NCBI GenBank assembly: GCA_964007475.1
Contig: OZ023274.1
Coordinates: 27,743,090-27,807,089 of the forward strand
DNA from: Hybos culiciformis
Lineage: Eukaryota; Arthropoda; Insecta; Diptera; Hybotidae
Reading direction: 5' to 3'
Length of the DNA: 64,000 bases
Of this stretch, positions 51,921-63,460 are shown piece by piece. Numbering within the stretch: the first letter of the stretch is position 1; every line of letters starts with the position of its first letter. The position numbers were made by a program, and so were the translations under genes. The notes beneath the pieces were generated by a model. The model was given only the letters and a program-made list of their open reading frames with translations, was not told the origin of the DNA and made no database searches.

Positions 51921-53317
51921 TCACACCATACTTTTAATTGAACTGGACCACTTCATTGTGGTGGCTGCCTCTGAGAATCCTGATATTGAACTTATGTATC
52001 TGTTATATCTAAATCGTGCTATGACTTTGACAATCATCATTAGTGAAGTAATAAAAGATATTACTGCTGCTACTGCCTGAATAATTGGAAATACATTGAT
52101 CATAAAATGCAACGAGGAATCAACTTTCATATCATCAACGCGCTAAAAAGGAAAAAAGAAAATAAATGTAACTATATACTGTATATGTATTAACGTTTTG
52201 TTTTTGAACTACTGGAACTATTAGAATTAGCAAATACATACATATGAGCGTTAAAGTGAGATCGGGAACGAAGATCAAGCTTTTTTATCGTTCAGTAGTC
52301 CACTTTAAAAATAACACCTATTTAAAAAAATTTCCTACCTGTTCAATCCAAAATACTGGTATAATTTTTTCGCTGAATTTTTTAACCTAAAAAAAAATAA
52401 AAAATTGTTAATTTATATATATACATCGCCATAATCAAACTATTCAAAGCTTATCATGTAAAATACGGGAAAAGGAAGTATACTCTACCGAAATAATTTT
52501 GAGCAGTTACGGACATTGATCCGAGCTTTTCAAATTAATAATAGGTAAAAAAATATCTTGCGATAATCAATAAAAGAATTTGAAATGTTGAATTTCAAAT
52601 TCCTAATGTATTTTGTTTTTGTGAATTTCAAATACACGTTCCAGAGCAAGTATTTGAAATATCATTACTGTCAAATTTACACTAGGAATTTGAAGTTCAG
52701 AATTTCGAATTTTTTTGTGGCGAAGCTCTATTGTGCTTTAATATTTTATTTCTTATTTTTTTAATTGTATTTTTTGTATGGAATGAATAAATCGTATTTA
52801 TACTTTTATGGTTAACTGGTTATATGTACATAACACCATTAGATATGACAATGGGTTATTATTGGTAAATAAAATATATTTAATATTACATAACGATAAT
52901 AGTATGCGACAGATTTAGAAAGAAACTTTAACAAGATAAATAAAATATATAGCATAAAAGAAGAAATTAAGAGTATTTTTTTCCGTCCAATGGCCTTGGT
53001 TTCAGGTTGAAATCAAACAAAAACGAATTAGGCACCATTTAAGCTTAAATATGCGACTTTTGCGACTTACCTTGTCTATATAATTAATTTTTGGAACAGG
53101 AATATTAGACTGCATTGCTCCAGCTCCTGCAACTTGTAGACCTAAAAAGTTTGATAATGTTGTTAATATAGAACAATCAAAGCATACATAATCGAAAACT
53201 AACTGAACTGAACTGAACTAACTGAAAACTAACTGAAGATAAATAATGACTTGGAAGGAAGAGGATTTACCGAAATGGTTATAGTTTATTCTGTTAGGGA
53301 TCCTTGAGTTTATTTTT
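51921..53317 (-). CDS. CD36-family scavenger receptor, 3' exons only
   Basis: Four minus-strand exons with fitting splice sites and phases: 53317-53271 (least certain, ends in phase 1), 53141-53071 (donor GTAAGT), 52386-52339 and 52142-51921 (stop TGA). The joined reading gives LQVAGAGAM, then SNIPVPKINYID, KIIPVFWIEQ (the family's conserved PVxWxE block before the membrane), then about 25 residues of luminal sequence, one membrane helix (VFPIIQAVAAVISFITSLMM) and a basic cytoplasmic tail. This is the C-terminal end of a CD36/SNMP/croquemort-type receptor, which binds lipids or lipoproteins at the cell surface. The large ectodomain and first helix are not found here. A MITE sits in the 684-bp intron. 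Whether the gene is whole or a stranded fragment is open. Confidence 0.78.
52568..52720. mobile_element. AATTTGAAAT MITE in a receptor intron
   Basis: Ends are inverted: left CAATAAAAGAATTTGAAAT, right ATTTCGAATTTTTTTGTGG. The inside repeats AATTTGAAAT-like phrases in both directions. A 69-bp relative with CCATAAAAG ends is at 63731-63799 and shares the core GTATTTGAAATATCATTA. Confidence 0.65.
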
Positions 53318-54585
53318 CTACAAATTTAAACCTTAGAGGTAATGAACTATTTTAATTTAAATTGAATCCTAGCAAGTAAGTTGACTTACTATATATATAC
53401 AAATATACTTATATATATATATAGAAAGTAAGTTGACAAATTTATTATTGTATTTTTTTTAAATGCAAATAAGGGCAGCTCGAATATTTATTTTAGAAAA
53501 AAAAAACTTTTAAAAATTTTTGTAGTTCAATCAATTAATGAGGATATAATAATGTGTAATATTATTTTGTTTGTATATAATATAACTGATAAATATCATG
53601 GTTAATTTATCAATCGCTCCACGATATTAAATTTTAAATTATAATATTCTGATCAGCTCATACTATTATGTTCGATTTTTGTCACCAATTTCGCTGTAGC
53701 CTATTTAGGTCACTTAAAATAAATTAGTTTTAGATTTGCCGTAGTAAAGAACATTACGGATGTTTTACCAAACATTCTCATTGTTGGCAAATTTTTTAAA
53801 TAACTTAGATAAAACTTTTATTGAATTTCTTTATATGTTCTTCATATTAGCAATTTTTTTTGAAAAAAAAATATAATTTCAAAAAAAGTTATTGAGAAGA
53901 AATATTCAAATAAATAACATGATATTGTATTTGCTTTTCTAACTGGTAGACTTTTAGACACACTACCTTAAATATCTTAAATTTTAATTTCCTTGTAAAG
54001 CATTTGAATTTTTTTGATTCATTAATAATATTTAGATAAATATATGCACGAAAAGTTTGGAATAAGTGCCACTAATATTCTTAGATAGAAAATTTAAATT
54101 ATGGAAATTATGGAAATATTTTGAGTATCTGATTCACACAAATAATATATAAATTAATTACAATAACATTAGTTACTTATTTCACTATTTCTTAATTATT
54201 TAAGAAACAACATCTTTAGAATATGAAAATCTTTAGGGGTTGTTTGCACGTTGAACGTTATCTTTGTGAAAATTTTGTCATAAAGAAAATTAAGTCTGCT
54301 TTAGACTTTCATAATTTTGTGTTTACATTGATTTAAATTGCCAATATTTTTTAGTAGAAAATTAATATTTAGAAAAAAAAAATGATTGAAATTCAAAAAT
54401 TTTGAAAAAAATATTAACCGAAGTTAACAAAAAATATATATGTGAGCATTATTAGCATTATAAAATGCTTTTTAGTACCCTTTAGTTATGCCTTAATCTA
54501 TTACTTTCTATTTTTTATATTTCTTAAAAATTAAATTTTGAATTCTGAAATTTTTATGATGTGTAAACGAAATTTAAAATATTTT
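53318..54585. other. Region between receptor exons and MED28
   Basis: I looked for the missing receptor exons here on the minus strand and found none I could support. The sequence is AT-rich, with AACTGAACTGAACTAACTG repeats at 53,200-53,235. Confidence 0.5.
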
Positions 54586-54664
54586 TTATGATAACGAAGC
54601 TCCGTGAAACTCAGGAGCAGGCTCTTGACCACGAGCACGACCTCTAGCTCGACCTCGGCCACGC
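54586..54664 (-). CDS. Candidate extra MED28 exon encoding an RG-rich tail
   Basis: After a TTTTTTTTTAG acceptor on the minus strand a strongly GC-rich 79-bp stretch reads RGRGRARGRARGQEPAPEF, then HGASLS and TAA (54586-54588). It fits the MED28 frame two ways: from a donor at AAG|GTGACG, which skips the MED28 stop, or from a GTATGT donor (54733) after the stop, where the frame continues RGARGRG up to the junction. Both joins give the same phase. The AT-rich background makes such a GC-rich frame unlikely by chance. It could be an alternative MED28 end, a relic of a longer tail, or the last exon of another gene. Confidence 0.45.
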
Positions 54665-54753
54665 CTAAAAAAAAAGTATATTTGAAATTTAATTACCAAA
54701 TAAAAGTTGATTTTTATAAATATATATACATACCCCCTACCCCTTGCCCCGCG

Positions 54754-56049
54754 TCACCTTCGTCCATCTCCCATACCGACCATGTCTATATTGCTAGTCG
54801 TTTTTTCTAAATAAGCCAAGGGTCCTTGCAGAAGATTATTACCGGGTGGATTGAAGGGTGGTGGTCGACCTGCCATACTAGAAGGACCTTGTTGTATATA
54901 CATTTGCTGAACATTTGCCTTGGAAAAACATTATTAACGTATTAATTTAATGACGGGTTTTTAATAAATTAATTTTTTATTTACTTGCATTTGCTGTTGT
55001 TGTTGTTGCTGTTGTTGTAGTTGTTGTTGCATTTGTTGTTGTTGTTGCATTGACGGCATTGAAGGTCCCATCATGGAGGGACCTGGTTGAGGAGGCATAA
55101 CAGCTGCACCAATTGGTGGTCTCAACTCATTTTGGTTAGGAATTGATTTACTGTAACCCTAAAATTATAAAAATTATTAAAGTAATTGCTTTTTTAAATA
55201 TTAAATGATAATTTAAAAAAACTGATTAAAAAAAAAAGAAAAAGACGAAATCTTTTTCATAATGTTGAGTTGGTACAAAACTATCGCCTCTGTAACGCTA
55301 AGGTCAAATATCTCAAAAACTCTTCCATTTACCGGTCTTCAACTTAAAATAATTCCTCTGCTAACTTTAATAATTGAATCATTACCTTTTTTTAATTCAA
55401 ATTAGTTAAACAAAGCATTTCAGTTCATATGTAATAGGTATTATTGATTAAGACTAACTTGCTGTGTTTCAGACAATAATTGTTTCCATTCTTCTAATCG
55501 ATCATAGTGTTTTGATATCAATACGTCTTTTCTTTGGATCTCATACCGTAATTCTTGATTTTCGTCTTTCAATAGCATTTCTGGTTTTAAAGTTGAAATA
55601 AGAAATCGTTTTTGTAAGAAAAATGATTCCATTTGTCTAGCAAGATCAATAAATTTATTTGCTGTTTGTTCAACTTCCAATTCAATTTCATCCTTTGTAA
55701 CACCAGAGTTCGATTCCTGTTTTGTTAAAGGGCCGACTGATGATCTCAAGCAAGCCTAGAATTGAAATGTAATATTAAAAAAAAAAATCCTGTGACTGTC
55801 TAAACCTACAGGTATCTAATAGGTAGGTTAAGTTAGGTTTGTAACTAGCGGTTAACATATAAATGTAAAATGTATGTATAGGTAACCAACAGGTAATTTC
55901 TAAAATTTTTTATTCAAAATCATAAATGTGTCGTCCATCGACTGCACCCTCGGGTAGTAGGTCGTAAATTATTCGAGAAAAAAAAGAGGAAAACCTACCT
56001 GAAAACTTTCTTCGAACTCATCCATTAAATTGTTTGAAGACGAAGCCAT
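54754..56049 (-). CDS. MED28: Mediator complex subunit 28
   Basis: Four minus-strand exons: 56049-55999, 55755-55459, 55158-54985 and 54918-54754, all joined in phase 0 with GT-AG introns of 243, 300 and 66 bp. Start MASSSNNLMDEFEESFQ matches the family start. Exon 2 carries the conserved helical core (ANKFIDLARQMESFFLQKRF, then LRYEIQRKDVLISKHYDRL, EEWKQLL). Exon 3 is Pro/Met-rich with two Gln runs of five and nine. Exon 4 has GPLAYLEKTTSNI and ends GDGRR before TGA. About 228 residues, longer than the vertebrate protein because of the Gln/Pro insert. MED28 is a head-module-associated subunit of Mediator, linking activators to RNA polymerase II. The frame after the stop is unusual and described separately. 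Confidence 0.95.
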
Positions 56050-56244
56050 TATTTCCTAATTAATTTTTTTTTTATTTAACAAAATACTATAAAATTAATA
56101 ACATACTAAAAACTTGTTAAGACTTTTTTTTTTTATTTTTAGAAATTAAATTTAATAAATTTATCGAAATTTTATTTTTTTATTTTTATTTTTTTTCTTT
56201 TATTTTTTGAAAATAAACATATTGTCAAATTATTTTCCTTTTCC

Positions 56245-56475
56245 TTGCAGCGGCAAACAATAACAAATAATTCGGCGGTGTTACCAGAAAACTTTGGGGG
56301 CCCTATCTCCGAAACGGGGCCTTTGCCCCAAGAACTGATTGCAGTTTTGGGAGTTTGGGCACCGCCTCTACCCCCCCTCCAAGTTTCAGCCCATTCTGAG
56401 GGGCTCAAGGAAACTGTAGTTACGCACGCTGACCTCCCCAAACAACGAATTCCCGGAAATTCTTCAAAAGACGGC
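56245..56475. repeat. GC-rich repeat island
   Basis: About 230 bp far richer in G and C than its flanks, with GGGGGCCCTATCTCC, GAAACGGGGCCTTTGCCCC and CTACCCCCCCTCC. It is open on both strands, but neither translation resembles a known domain, and a Pro/Leu/Gly bias follows from composition. It is bounded by abrupt AT-rich DNA, so I read it as an inserted repeat fragment of unknown family. Confidence 0.55.
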
Positions 56476-56639
56476 TCTTACTGTTTATCTAAAAAAAAAT
56501 GAAATAAAATATAAATAAAAAAAAATAAACTTACCTTTTTTGTTATTTTTTATTTATTTTATTTTATTGTTATTTAAATTTTTTCCATCACGTGCTTGTT
56601 TTTCAAAATATAATAAATTATAAATGTCAACTTATCAAC

Positions 56640-57400
56640 AAAGTCAACAAAGCAACAAATAATTGACGCTGTTGTCAGCTTTACGTAAACTGGCGCTTAT
56701 GTACGCCTTGCAATTTTCTTTGAATTACCAACATATAATAAAGCAATTTATAGTAGTTATTTGTACAAAAATAACTCACGCTGCTGTCAGCTTTACGTAA
56801 ACTGACATTTATGTACAACCAGTAACCGTTTGAAGGGAAAGATTACCGTAATTAGTCGCTTACACTCAAAAATAAGATAGACTGCAAGGTCAAATATTTG
56901 TTTCGACTTAGAACATAGTTCAATATCCGACACAAAAGTCGGTAATTTAAATTGGTCTTTTCAGCTGACCTTAAAACTGGCGGCCGGGACAAACTCCTGT
57001 TTATTGGTGTTCAGGTCAGTTTCAAAACTAACAAACAAGTCGGAGGCATATTTTAAGCCGGTGTGCCAAAAATATGTTAACTATGAGTGAACTTGTAGGC
57101 CGGTTCAGTAATCGACGCCCATGCCAGTACAAATACTTGACATTTCTTTGCGAACTGGCGCGATGGTATATTGGGTATATATAAAAAATATTTATTTACG
57201 TAATTAAACAATGTTCTTGTGCACTTGTGGTCCGTAAAATAGTTTCAATATCAAGAAATACACAAACAATCAATCATTTGATAACTTTAAAACACCGTTT
57301 AAGCAAAAACATAATATACAACAACCGGTACGGAAAATTATGAAAATTTTAACAACCGGTACGAGCGTACCGCTGAACGTACCGGCTAAACATCTCACTG
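56640..57400. repeat. Subterminal repeat array with hAT-like right end
   Basis: GCTGTTGTCAGCTTTACGTA at 56,668 and GCTGCTGTCAGCTTTACGTA at 56,778 begin two direct copies of about 40 bp, each continuing AACTG and ending TTATGTAC. Further on come GTCAGTTTCAAAACTAAC and GTCGG phrases resembling those at 50,940-50,980. The right end, read in reverse complement, is CAGTGAGATGTTTAGCC with three CGGTACG/ACCGGT phrases. This mirrors the terminus at 50,610. Confidence 0.6.
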
Positions 57401-59444
57401 CCTATAAGGTAAAAAGGTGCAATAGAAATATATGATATAAAAGCGATTTACTTCGAAGTCCTTAAAAATTTTTCATTAATCTACAATAAAAAAAAATTAA
57501 GGATTTCCAATTTATTGTTGTCAGATTTTTTACGTGGCATTATTTGCGGATATAACGTATATTCAGAATCGGTGTCATAATGTATATACTATTAGTAGAT
57601 CGCGTAATCCCCATAGCTAACGCCTGTATCCTGGTCCCTGGAAAATTTTTCATCTTTATTGCCACTTACTTTATAAATAAAAAAAAACTATACATATTCA
57701 ACTTGATTTAATCGTTAAAAATTAATTTCGAAAATGTTGCATATATATGTACTTTAAAAAATGGAAACGCTGAGGATTATAAATTAAATGCGTTATGAAT
57801 CGATTAGAGAAAATTTATAAAGCAATAATTCTTTAAATGCTGTTTCAAAATTAAAGAAGTTAAATATCTAAATAGATTCTAATAATTCATAAAATATTTT
57901 CGATTAAGCGTGATTTACACAATGGCTAATTTGTAATCTTGTAATCTTTTTTTAGTCAAACTAGAACGAGAAAACGATAAATAAACAACAACAACAAACA
58001 TATGAAAGAAGTAGATAGAAATTTTATTATGCTTTCCTTTTATAGTAAAATTGAACGTAAAACATAAACAAATTTTATAGCAAATTTAGACAGCTTTAAA
58101 TGTTCAAAACATTAAAAAAAATATTTTTTTTTTATCTCTCAAATTATTTCGGAATGGATAACAGTATAGTAATAACATTTTTTTAATTTACTAAATACAA
58201 TTTTTTTTTTTTTATTTAGAAATAAATGGACAACACAATAATAATTGTCAGAAACTATAAAATTCAAATTATGCCATAAATTTCATTTACGCGCCTAATA
58301 AAAAAAAGACGTAAAGTATAAAAAAAGATGAACTATTTAATTTATTTTTTTTGTGTCTTTTCCTATAAAAAAAGATTACAAAAAAATTCTTTTGTACTGC
58401 ACTAACACTTTAGTTTATGTATCTCCTTCCTGTTTTGTTTTGAGATCTTTTTTTTTTGCCATTGTGTAAAGCGCGCTGTAGGATTGTATGGAAATTCAAT
58501 GGGAAAAACAAATCGAAAATTTGCACCCAATGTTTCCAAATTTATGTTCGAAAAACATTTTTTTCGCTATAGAAAGCAAAATTAGCTAAAAAAAATTCTT
58601 TCGAACGCTATTTTTTTGGAGATATTTTGTTATAAAGTGTTTTTATTGTAAATTTTTTTTGTTATTTTTCTCATTTCTTAAAATATTTTTTTTATTTAAT
58701 TTGCTGGGTTTTTTCGAAATGATAAAAAATTGCATATTGCAGTCTAGTCCAACATCCGTCATATAGTTGAACAGCCAATAAACGACCAGGAGCTGTTGAA
58801 AAAAAAACCGACTGGAGTCTTCTATCAGAAATAAAAATGTTGCACAGTTTTAGCGCCAGTTTGCGCAAAATTCTTTTTCAAATTAAGTTTGTATACACCT
58901 TAAGAACAATGCAAGTAAATGTCAAAGCAAAATAGACGCCATATTTTTTCTTGGTGGAAATTTTTTTGGATTAAAAAGTGAAAGAAAAGTCGAAGAAAAA
59001 ATATAAAAGAAATTTAAAATTAATTAAAAAAAAAAAAAGAGTTTATTATAAAATAAGTTTTTTTTTTTCGTTTAATTTTAATTAAATTTAATTATTTAAA
59101 AATGAATTAGAAATAAAGCTCAAAGTGTAAAATTTAGAAAAAAAAAAAAAAAATATTCTTCGTTTCGTTTGAAGAAAAAAGAGGAAAATAAAATTCGGGT
59201 CGCCGGCAAAAAAAAAATTAATTTCTATCACAGGTCGCAGCACGCAAAACCAAGGCGATTTTATTATTTCAGAATTAAAAAAAAAAATAAATAAAATTCA
59301 ACAATTCTTGATTTAAAATTTTTTATTATTATTATTTAATGTTAAAAATTTTATAAAATTGAAAAATTTTAATTTGCAAAAAAAAGTGAAAAACAAAAAA
59401 AAAACTTGCTTGAGTGAAAACTGCCTTTTTTTTCTATTATGAAA

Positions 59445-62400
59445 ATGGCTGACGGCAGCTTGGAGCATGAGAAATTTGATCTTTATGCCGATGATTTAGA
59501 GGAAAAATTTCAACCTCCGGTAAAAAACTGAAATTTATTAGTTAACAAAATAAAAACAAAAAAAAAAAGAAAAATATTGATTTTCTACATATTTCTTCAA
59601 ATTTTATTATTAATATTTTTTTTTAGGATGATTTTGGTGGCGATGGTGTCGATTTATATGACGATGTTATAGCTGCAGCTCCAGAAGCTGAACCTAACAC
59701 ACAAGAAAGACAAGATACTGAATCAAATAATGGATATCATGCAGCTAGTATGCCACCACCACATATTGGTCGTAGGCACCAATTATATGTGGGAAATTTG
59801 ACATGGGTATATAATTGAAATGATTATCACCTTCTCTTTCAATATTAATTTCAATTCTGCCCAAATCTTTCATCCCTTCAAAAATTATTATATGGAATAA
59901 TACCTAAACAGATTGCTGAAATATACCTGCCTACAAAAATATTAAAATGAAAAAAAAAACATGACCCTAATTTTAGTATGTGGGTAGGCCCGTTGCGCAA
60001 TAGAAATTTACTACGCCCATGCTCCGATTTCGTAAAAGAATGTTTCAATAAATTTCTTAAAATTAAGTTTCACTTGCATTCATGATTTTTTTATGGTTAA
60101 TGTAAAGATAGGCTGGTACTTTTCTTGTGTTTTTTTTCTTTTCAACATAACCTAGCTTTTTTTCTGTACGAAATTTTAAACGCGCTTGATAGAAAATATA
60201 CCTACTATTGAAACTTTCGAGAAAACTTTCTATTACTTAGTTGCAAATCCTTCTTTCCTTTGAATTTGATTTTTAACGTTCGATAGTAATTCATAATGTA
60301 ACCTATCCTTGGAATGGAAAAAAATGTATCAATCCAAAACCTATGTAAAATCAGAAATAATAAGTTGTGAGATTTCTACCAACTAACATTTTAATATTTG
60401 GTTTTTCTAAGAACGTGTCAAACATTTTGGTATCAAACATGGTAGCAAATAGTTTGGTGTAGGTGTACACAGTGATTATATGTGTCCGCTTCGAAAGATG
60501 ACATAAGTATTCAGAATATTTTTTGTTTTTTCACAAAAAAACTCGAAAATCTATTTTTTAATCATTTTTAATGTCGATCCAACCTTCGGTGACCACAGAT
60601 CCAACTTTAAACTATCTATTCAACAAGTCCTGAAACTTGAAAAACTGTCAAAAAGTTACTTTGATATTGAATTTTGAAAGAAATATAAAAATAATAGATT
60701 CTTGCATGATAATGTTTAATGTTTTTCAAAACTCAATATCTAAGTAACGCTTTAATAAATTTTCAATTTCTTGGTGTTGTTGAATAGGTAATTAAAAGTT
60801 GGCACCGTTGGACCGACATGCTAATAACCCTATCGTTTTCGAGATATTTGCGAAAGATTTAAAAGTATTCTCGATATGTCTTCCTTTTAAGAGGAAAAAT
60901 ATAGTCACCGTGTGTTTAGTGAAGTATATAGGTACCTCTTTACATTTTTCATATAAAATTTAAAACATTTTTTTTAATAAACAATATTCTTTATTCTCGG
61001 GTAAAAAATATTAAATTTTATTATTATAATATGAAACCAAAGAAAAAGAATTAACTATTTAGGTAAAAAGGTACTTAGATAAAAAAGCAATTGCAATTAT
61101 ACCTGTAATATCATACTTACCTGTTTCGTTTAAAATTAACATTTATGATAACATAGGTGGGTGTATATCTAGCTATTCTAAAAATATTCATTAATTTTTA
61201 AAAATGTTAACTTCTAAAATAAATAAATAAAATAATCCATTCTACCAACCAAAATATCTTGTACCAAATGAATATTTTGATTAAAGCATTTTTCTTTTTT
61301 TCGGTAAATTCTAAACGTTTTTATATATTATTTTTAGTGGACAACTGATCAAGATATATCGAATTCGTGTAACGAAATTGGTGTAACAGATTTTCAAGAA
61401 GTTAAATTTTTTGAAAATCGAGCAAACGGTCAATCTAAAGGTTTTTGTGTAATTTCCTTGGGATCAGAAGCTAGTATGCGTTTAGTAATGGAACGTTTGC
61501 CAAAAAAGGATTTATATGGTCAAACACCGGTTGTAACTTTTCCTACAAAACAAGCATTAAATCAATTTGAAAGTCAACAGAAAACTAGACCAGTTCCCCC
61601 ACAACAGAACGGTCCACGAGGTCCAATAAATCAAATGCAAGGACCAGGAATGCAAATGCAAGGCCCTGGTGCACCGCCACCAGGTCACCAACCTCGAATG
61701 ATGAATCCAAATATGCAAGGACCTGGGCAATATAGACCTCCACAAATGAGTGGGCCACCTCAACAAATGCAAGGTCCCCCACAAGGTCCACCCAGAATGC
61801 AGGTTAGCTAATTATTTTGTTCTCTTATACTTTTTTTTTTTTTACTTAGTTGACGACTTAAGTTGCTCTTTGACTGATTTGTTGTACACTTTCATTGAGA
61901 GGGAAAAGTTTATTAATTTGCCAATTATATCGGAATACCTTAAAAGAAAGTTTCATTATCTTGTCCAAAATATTCATATTGAATTTTTATAAAAAGTTAT
62001 TTACAATTTTTAAATTTAAGAATAGACAATTCACGATATCCTGTAAAATAGTTTTAAAGAAAAAAATTTGGATTATGGTTCATACCATCATTAGATTTAT
62101 TTTTATATCATAGGTTGTCTATAATTGTGATAATTTTTACAAATTCTATATTTCACATAAATGTGTATATTATAGTTTCATATTAAAGGTTTCTGGAAAA
62201 ATAAATATTGAAAATTCAAACCAAATTAATTGTGCTTATAAAAACGATTACGATTATTCAATGATATTGTAATAAAATTAGCGAATATGTGTATGATGAT
62301 ATAACAAAAAATAGCATTAGAATTAATTTACGATTTTACTAAGGGTAAGTTTATGTTGAAGCTGCGACTAACGACAGAAAGCTCCCCTTTTACGGTGGAG

Positions 62401-63460
62401 CTGAGATAACAATGGGTCGATTATATTAAAAAAAAAATATAAAGTCATCGTTATATATCAAAGTCTTTATCGTTGATGGGAATTCGAATGAATTAGTGAT
62501 TTACATCGCTGCTAAAGCGTAAACAGTCTTATTTATTAAAAATTATTTTCTCTTCTGGATCGCAGCTTTTATCGCAGCTGCAGTTTTTATCGTAGACGAA
62601 GCTTTAACATAATCGTTGTAATCATATATACGAAAATTTGTCACATAAATTATTTTATAAATGAAAATTTGAATCTAACATCTAGACATTAAAAGTATTC
62701 GTCTCAATATTTCTACATTTTTTGCACTTAATAATAAATAGCAGCGATGAAATATATTTTGCTAAAATTACATTCGTTCAACTGTCTTTTAAATGGATTA
62801 GTATTAAACTTTGGACAATGCGTTGAAAGAAAGCTGTGTCAAGAAGTTTTCTTTTAAAAAGAGAATAGTACAAATTAATTGTTTCAGGCGAAATTAATAG
62901 TTTCAAGAAAAACATAATGTAAACACTGTGATTATCAAAACACTTTAACAAACGAAATTAATTTTTTATAATTATTTGTTATATATTGACTGAAAAAAAA
63001 GAACTATTATATTTATTGAAATAAAAACTTAGTTTAAATCACTATTAAGTTTTAATAGAGATGCTGTCAAAAAAAAATTGTATAAAATAATTGCCAATAA
63101 CAAAGGCAAAAATTTAAACATTCAGTTTTGTACTAAACTTTTTAATAATTTTATAAATATTGTTTTAGAATACATCATATTATACAGTTTCGACTGTGGT
63201 AAATAAATTTAGTATGTAGTTAGATTTTATTTTTTGCATATTTTTCTCAAATTGTTACTATAATTTTGATAATGTTTAGAATTATTAAATAATATATGAA
63301 ATATATTCAGCCACCAATGCATCAAGGAGGACCAATGGGAGTCCCTCCTCAACAAGGCCAATGGAACGGTCCACGCCCGAATCAAGGACAATGGAATGGA
63401 CCACGTCCTAACGGGCCAAGACCTTCTGGTCCAAATGGTCCACCTCAAAGACCACAAATG
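59445..63460 (+). CDS. CPSF6: Cleavage and polyadenylation factor subunit 6, 5' part
   Basis: Four plus-strand exons, all phase 0: 59445-59519, 59627-59806, 61338-61802 and 63311-63460; the gene continues past the window. I start at the second ATG (MADGSLEHEKFDLYADD), which matches the family start; an in-frame ATG two codons upstream (59439) is possible. Exon 2 ends in HQLYVGNLTW, with RNP2 at residues 78-83, and exon 3 begins WTTDQDI, so the RRM is split by intron 2. FQEVKFFENRANGQSKGF and RNP1 (KGFCVISL, about 119-126) follow, then QTPVVTFPTKQAL. From about residue 165 on it is Pro/Gln/Gly/Met-rich. The protein pairs with CPSF5 in the CFIm complex, which binds UGUA sites and steers poly(A) site choice; it acts in the nucleus. 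The C-terminal RS-like part lies off the edge. Confidence 0.96.
60459..60935. mobile_element. Fold-back MITE in CPSF6 intron 2
   Basis: The left arm CAGTGATTATATGTGTCC to AAGTATTCAGAATATTTTTT and CTCGAAAA is answered on the right in reverse complement (CGGTGACTATATTTTTCC, GAGAATACTTTTAAA, CAAATATCTCGAAAA). Inner parts pair too: GTCGATCCAACCTTCGGTG with CACCGTTGGACCGAC, and TTGATATTGAATTTTG with AAAACTCAATATCTAA. It is a worn relative of the palindrome at 51,083-51,318, with a longer interior. In the CPSF6 transcript it could form a long hairpin. Confidence 0.75.

Larger units (their letters stand above)
56050..59438. other. Spacer between MED28 and CPSF6
   Basis: The two genes diverge from this 3.4-kb stretch, so it holds both promoters. 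It also holds a GC-rich repeat (56,245-56,475) and repeat arrays to 57,400. From about 58,840 to 59,438 the sequence is likely CPSF6 promoter and 5' UTR (AATAGACGCCATATTTT; AATTCGGGTCGCCGGC at about 59,190), possibly with a non-coding first exon ending near 59,270. I cannot fix the start site. Confidence 0.5.

Noticed and set aside
56172..56502. Pro/Gly-rich open frames on both strands
   Set aside because: Openness on both strands together with GC-rich composition fits a repeat fragment, and neither product is recognisable.
61557..61791. Minus-strand open frames opposite CPSF6 exon 3
   Set aside because: They are shadows of the Pro/Gln/Gly-rich CPSF6 coding sequence.
63227..63457. Minus-strand open frame opposite CPSF6 exon 4
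   Set aside because: It is a shadow of the coding exon on the plus strand.
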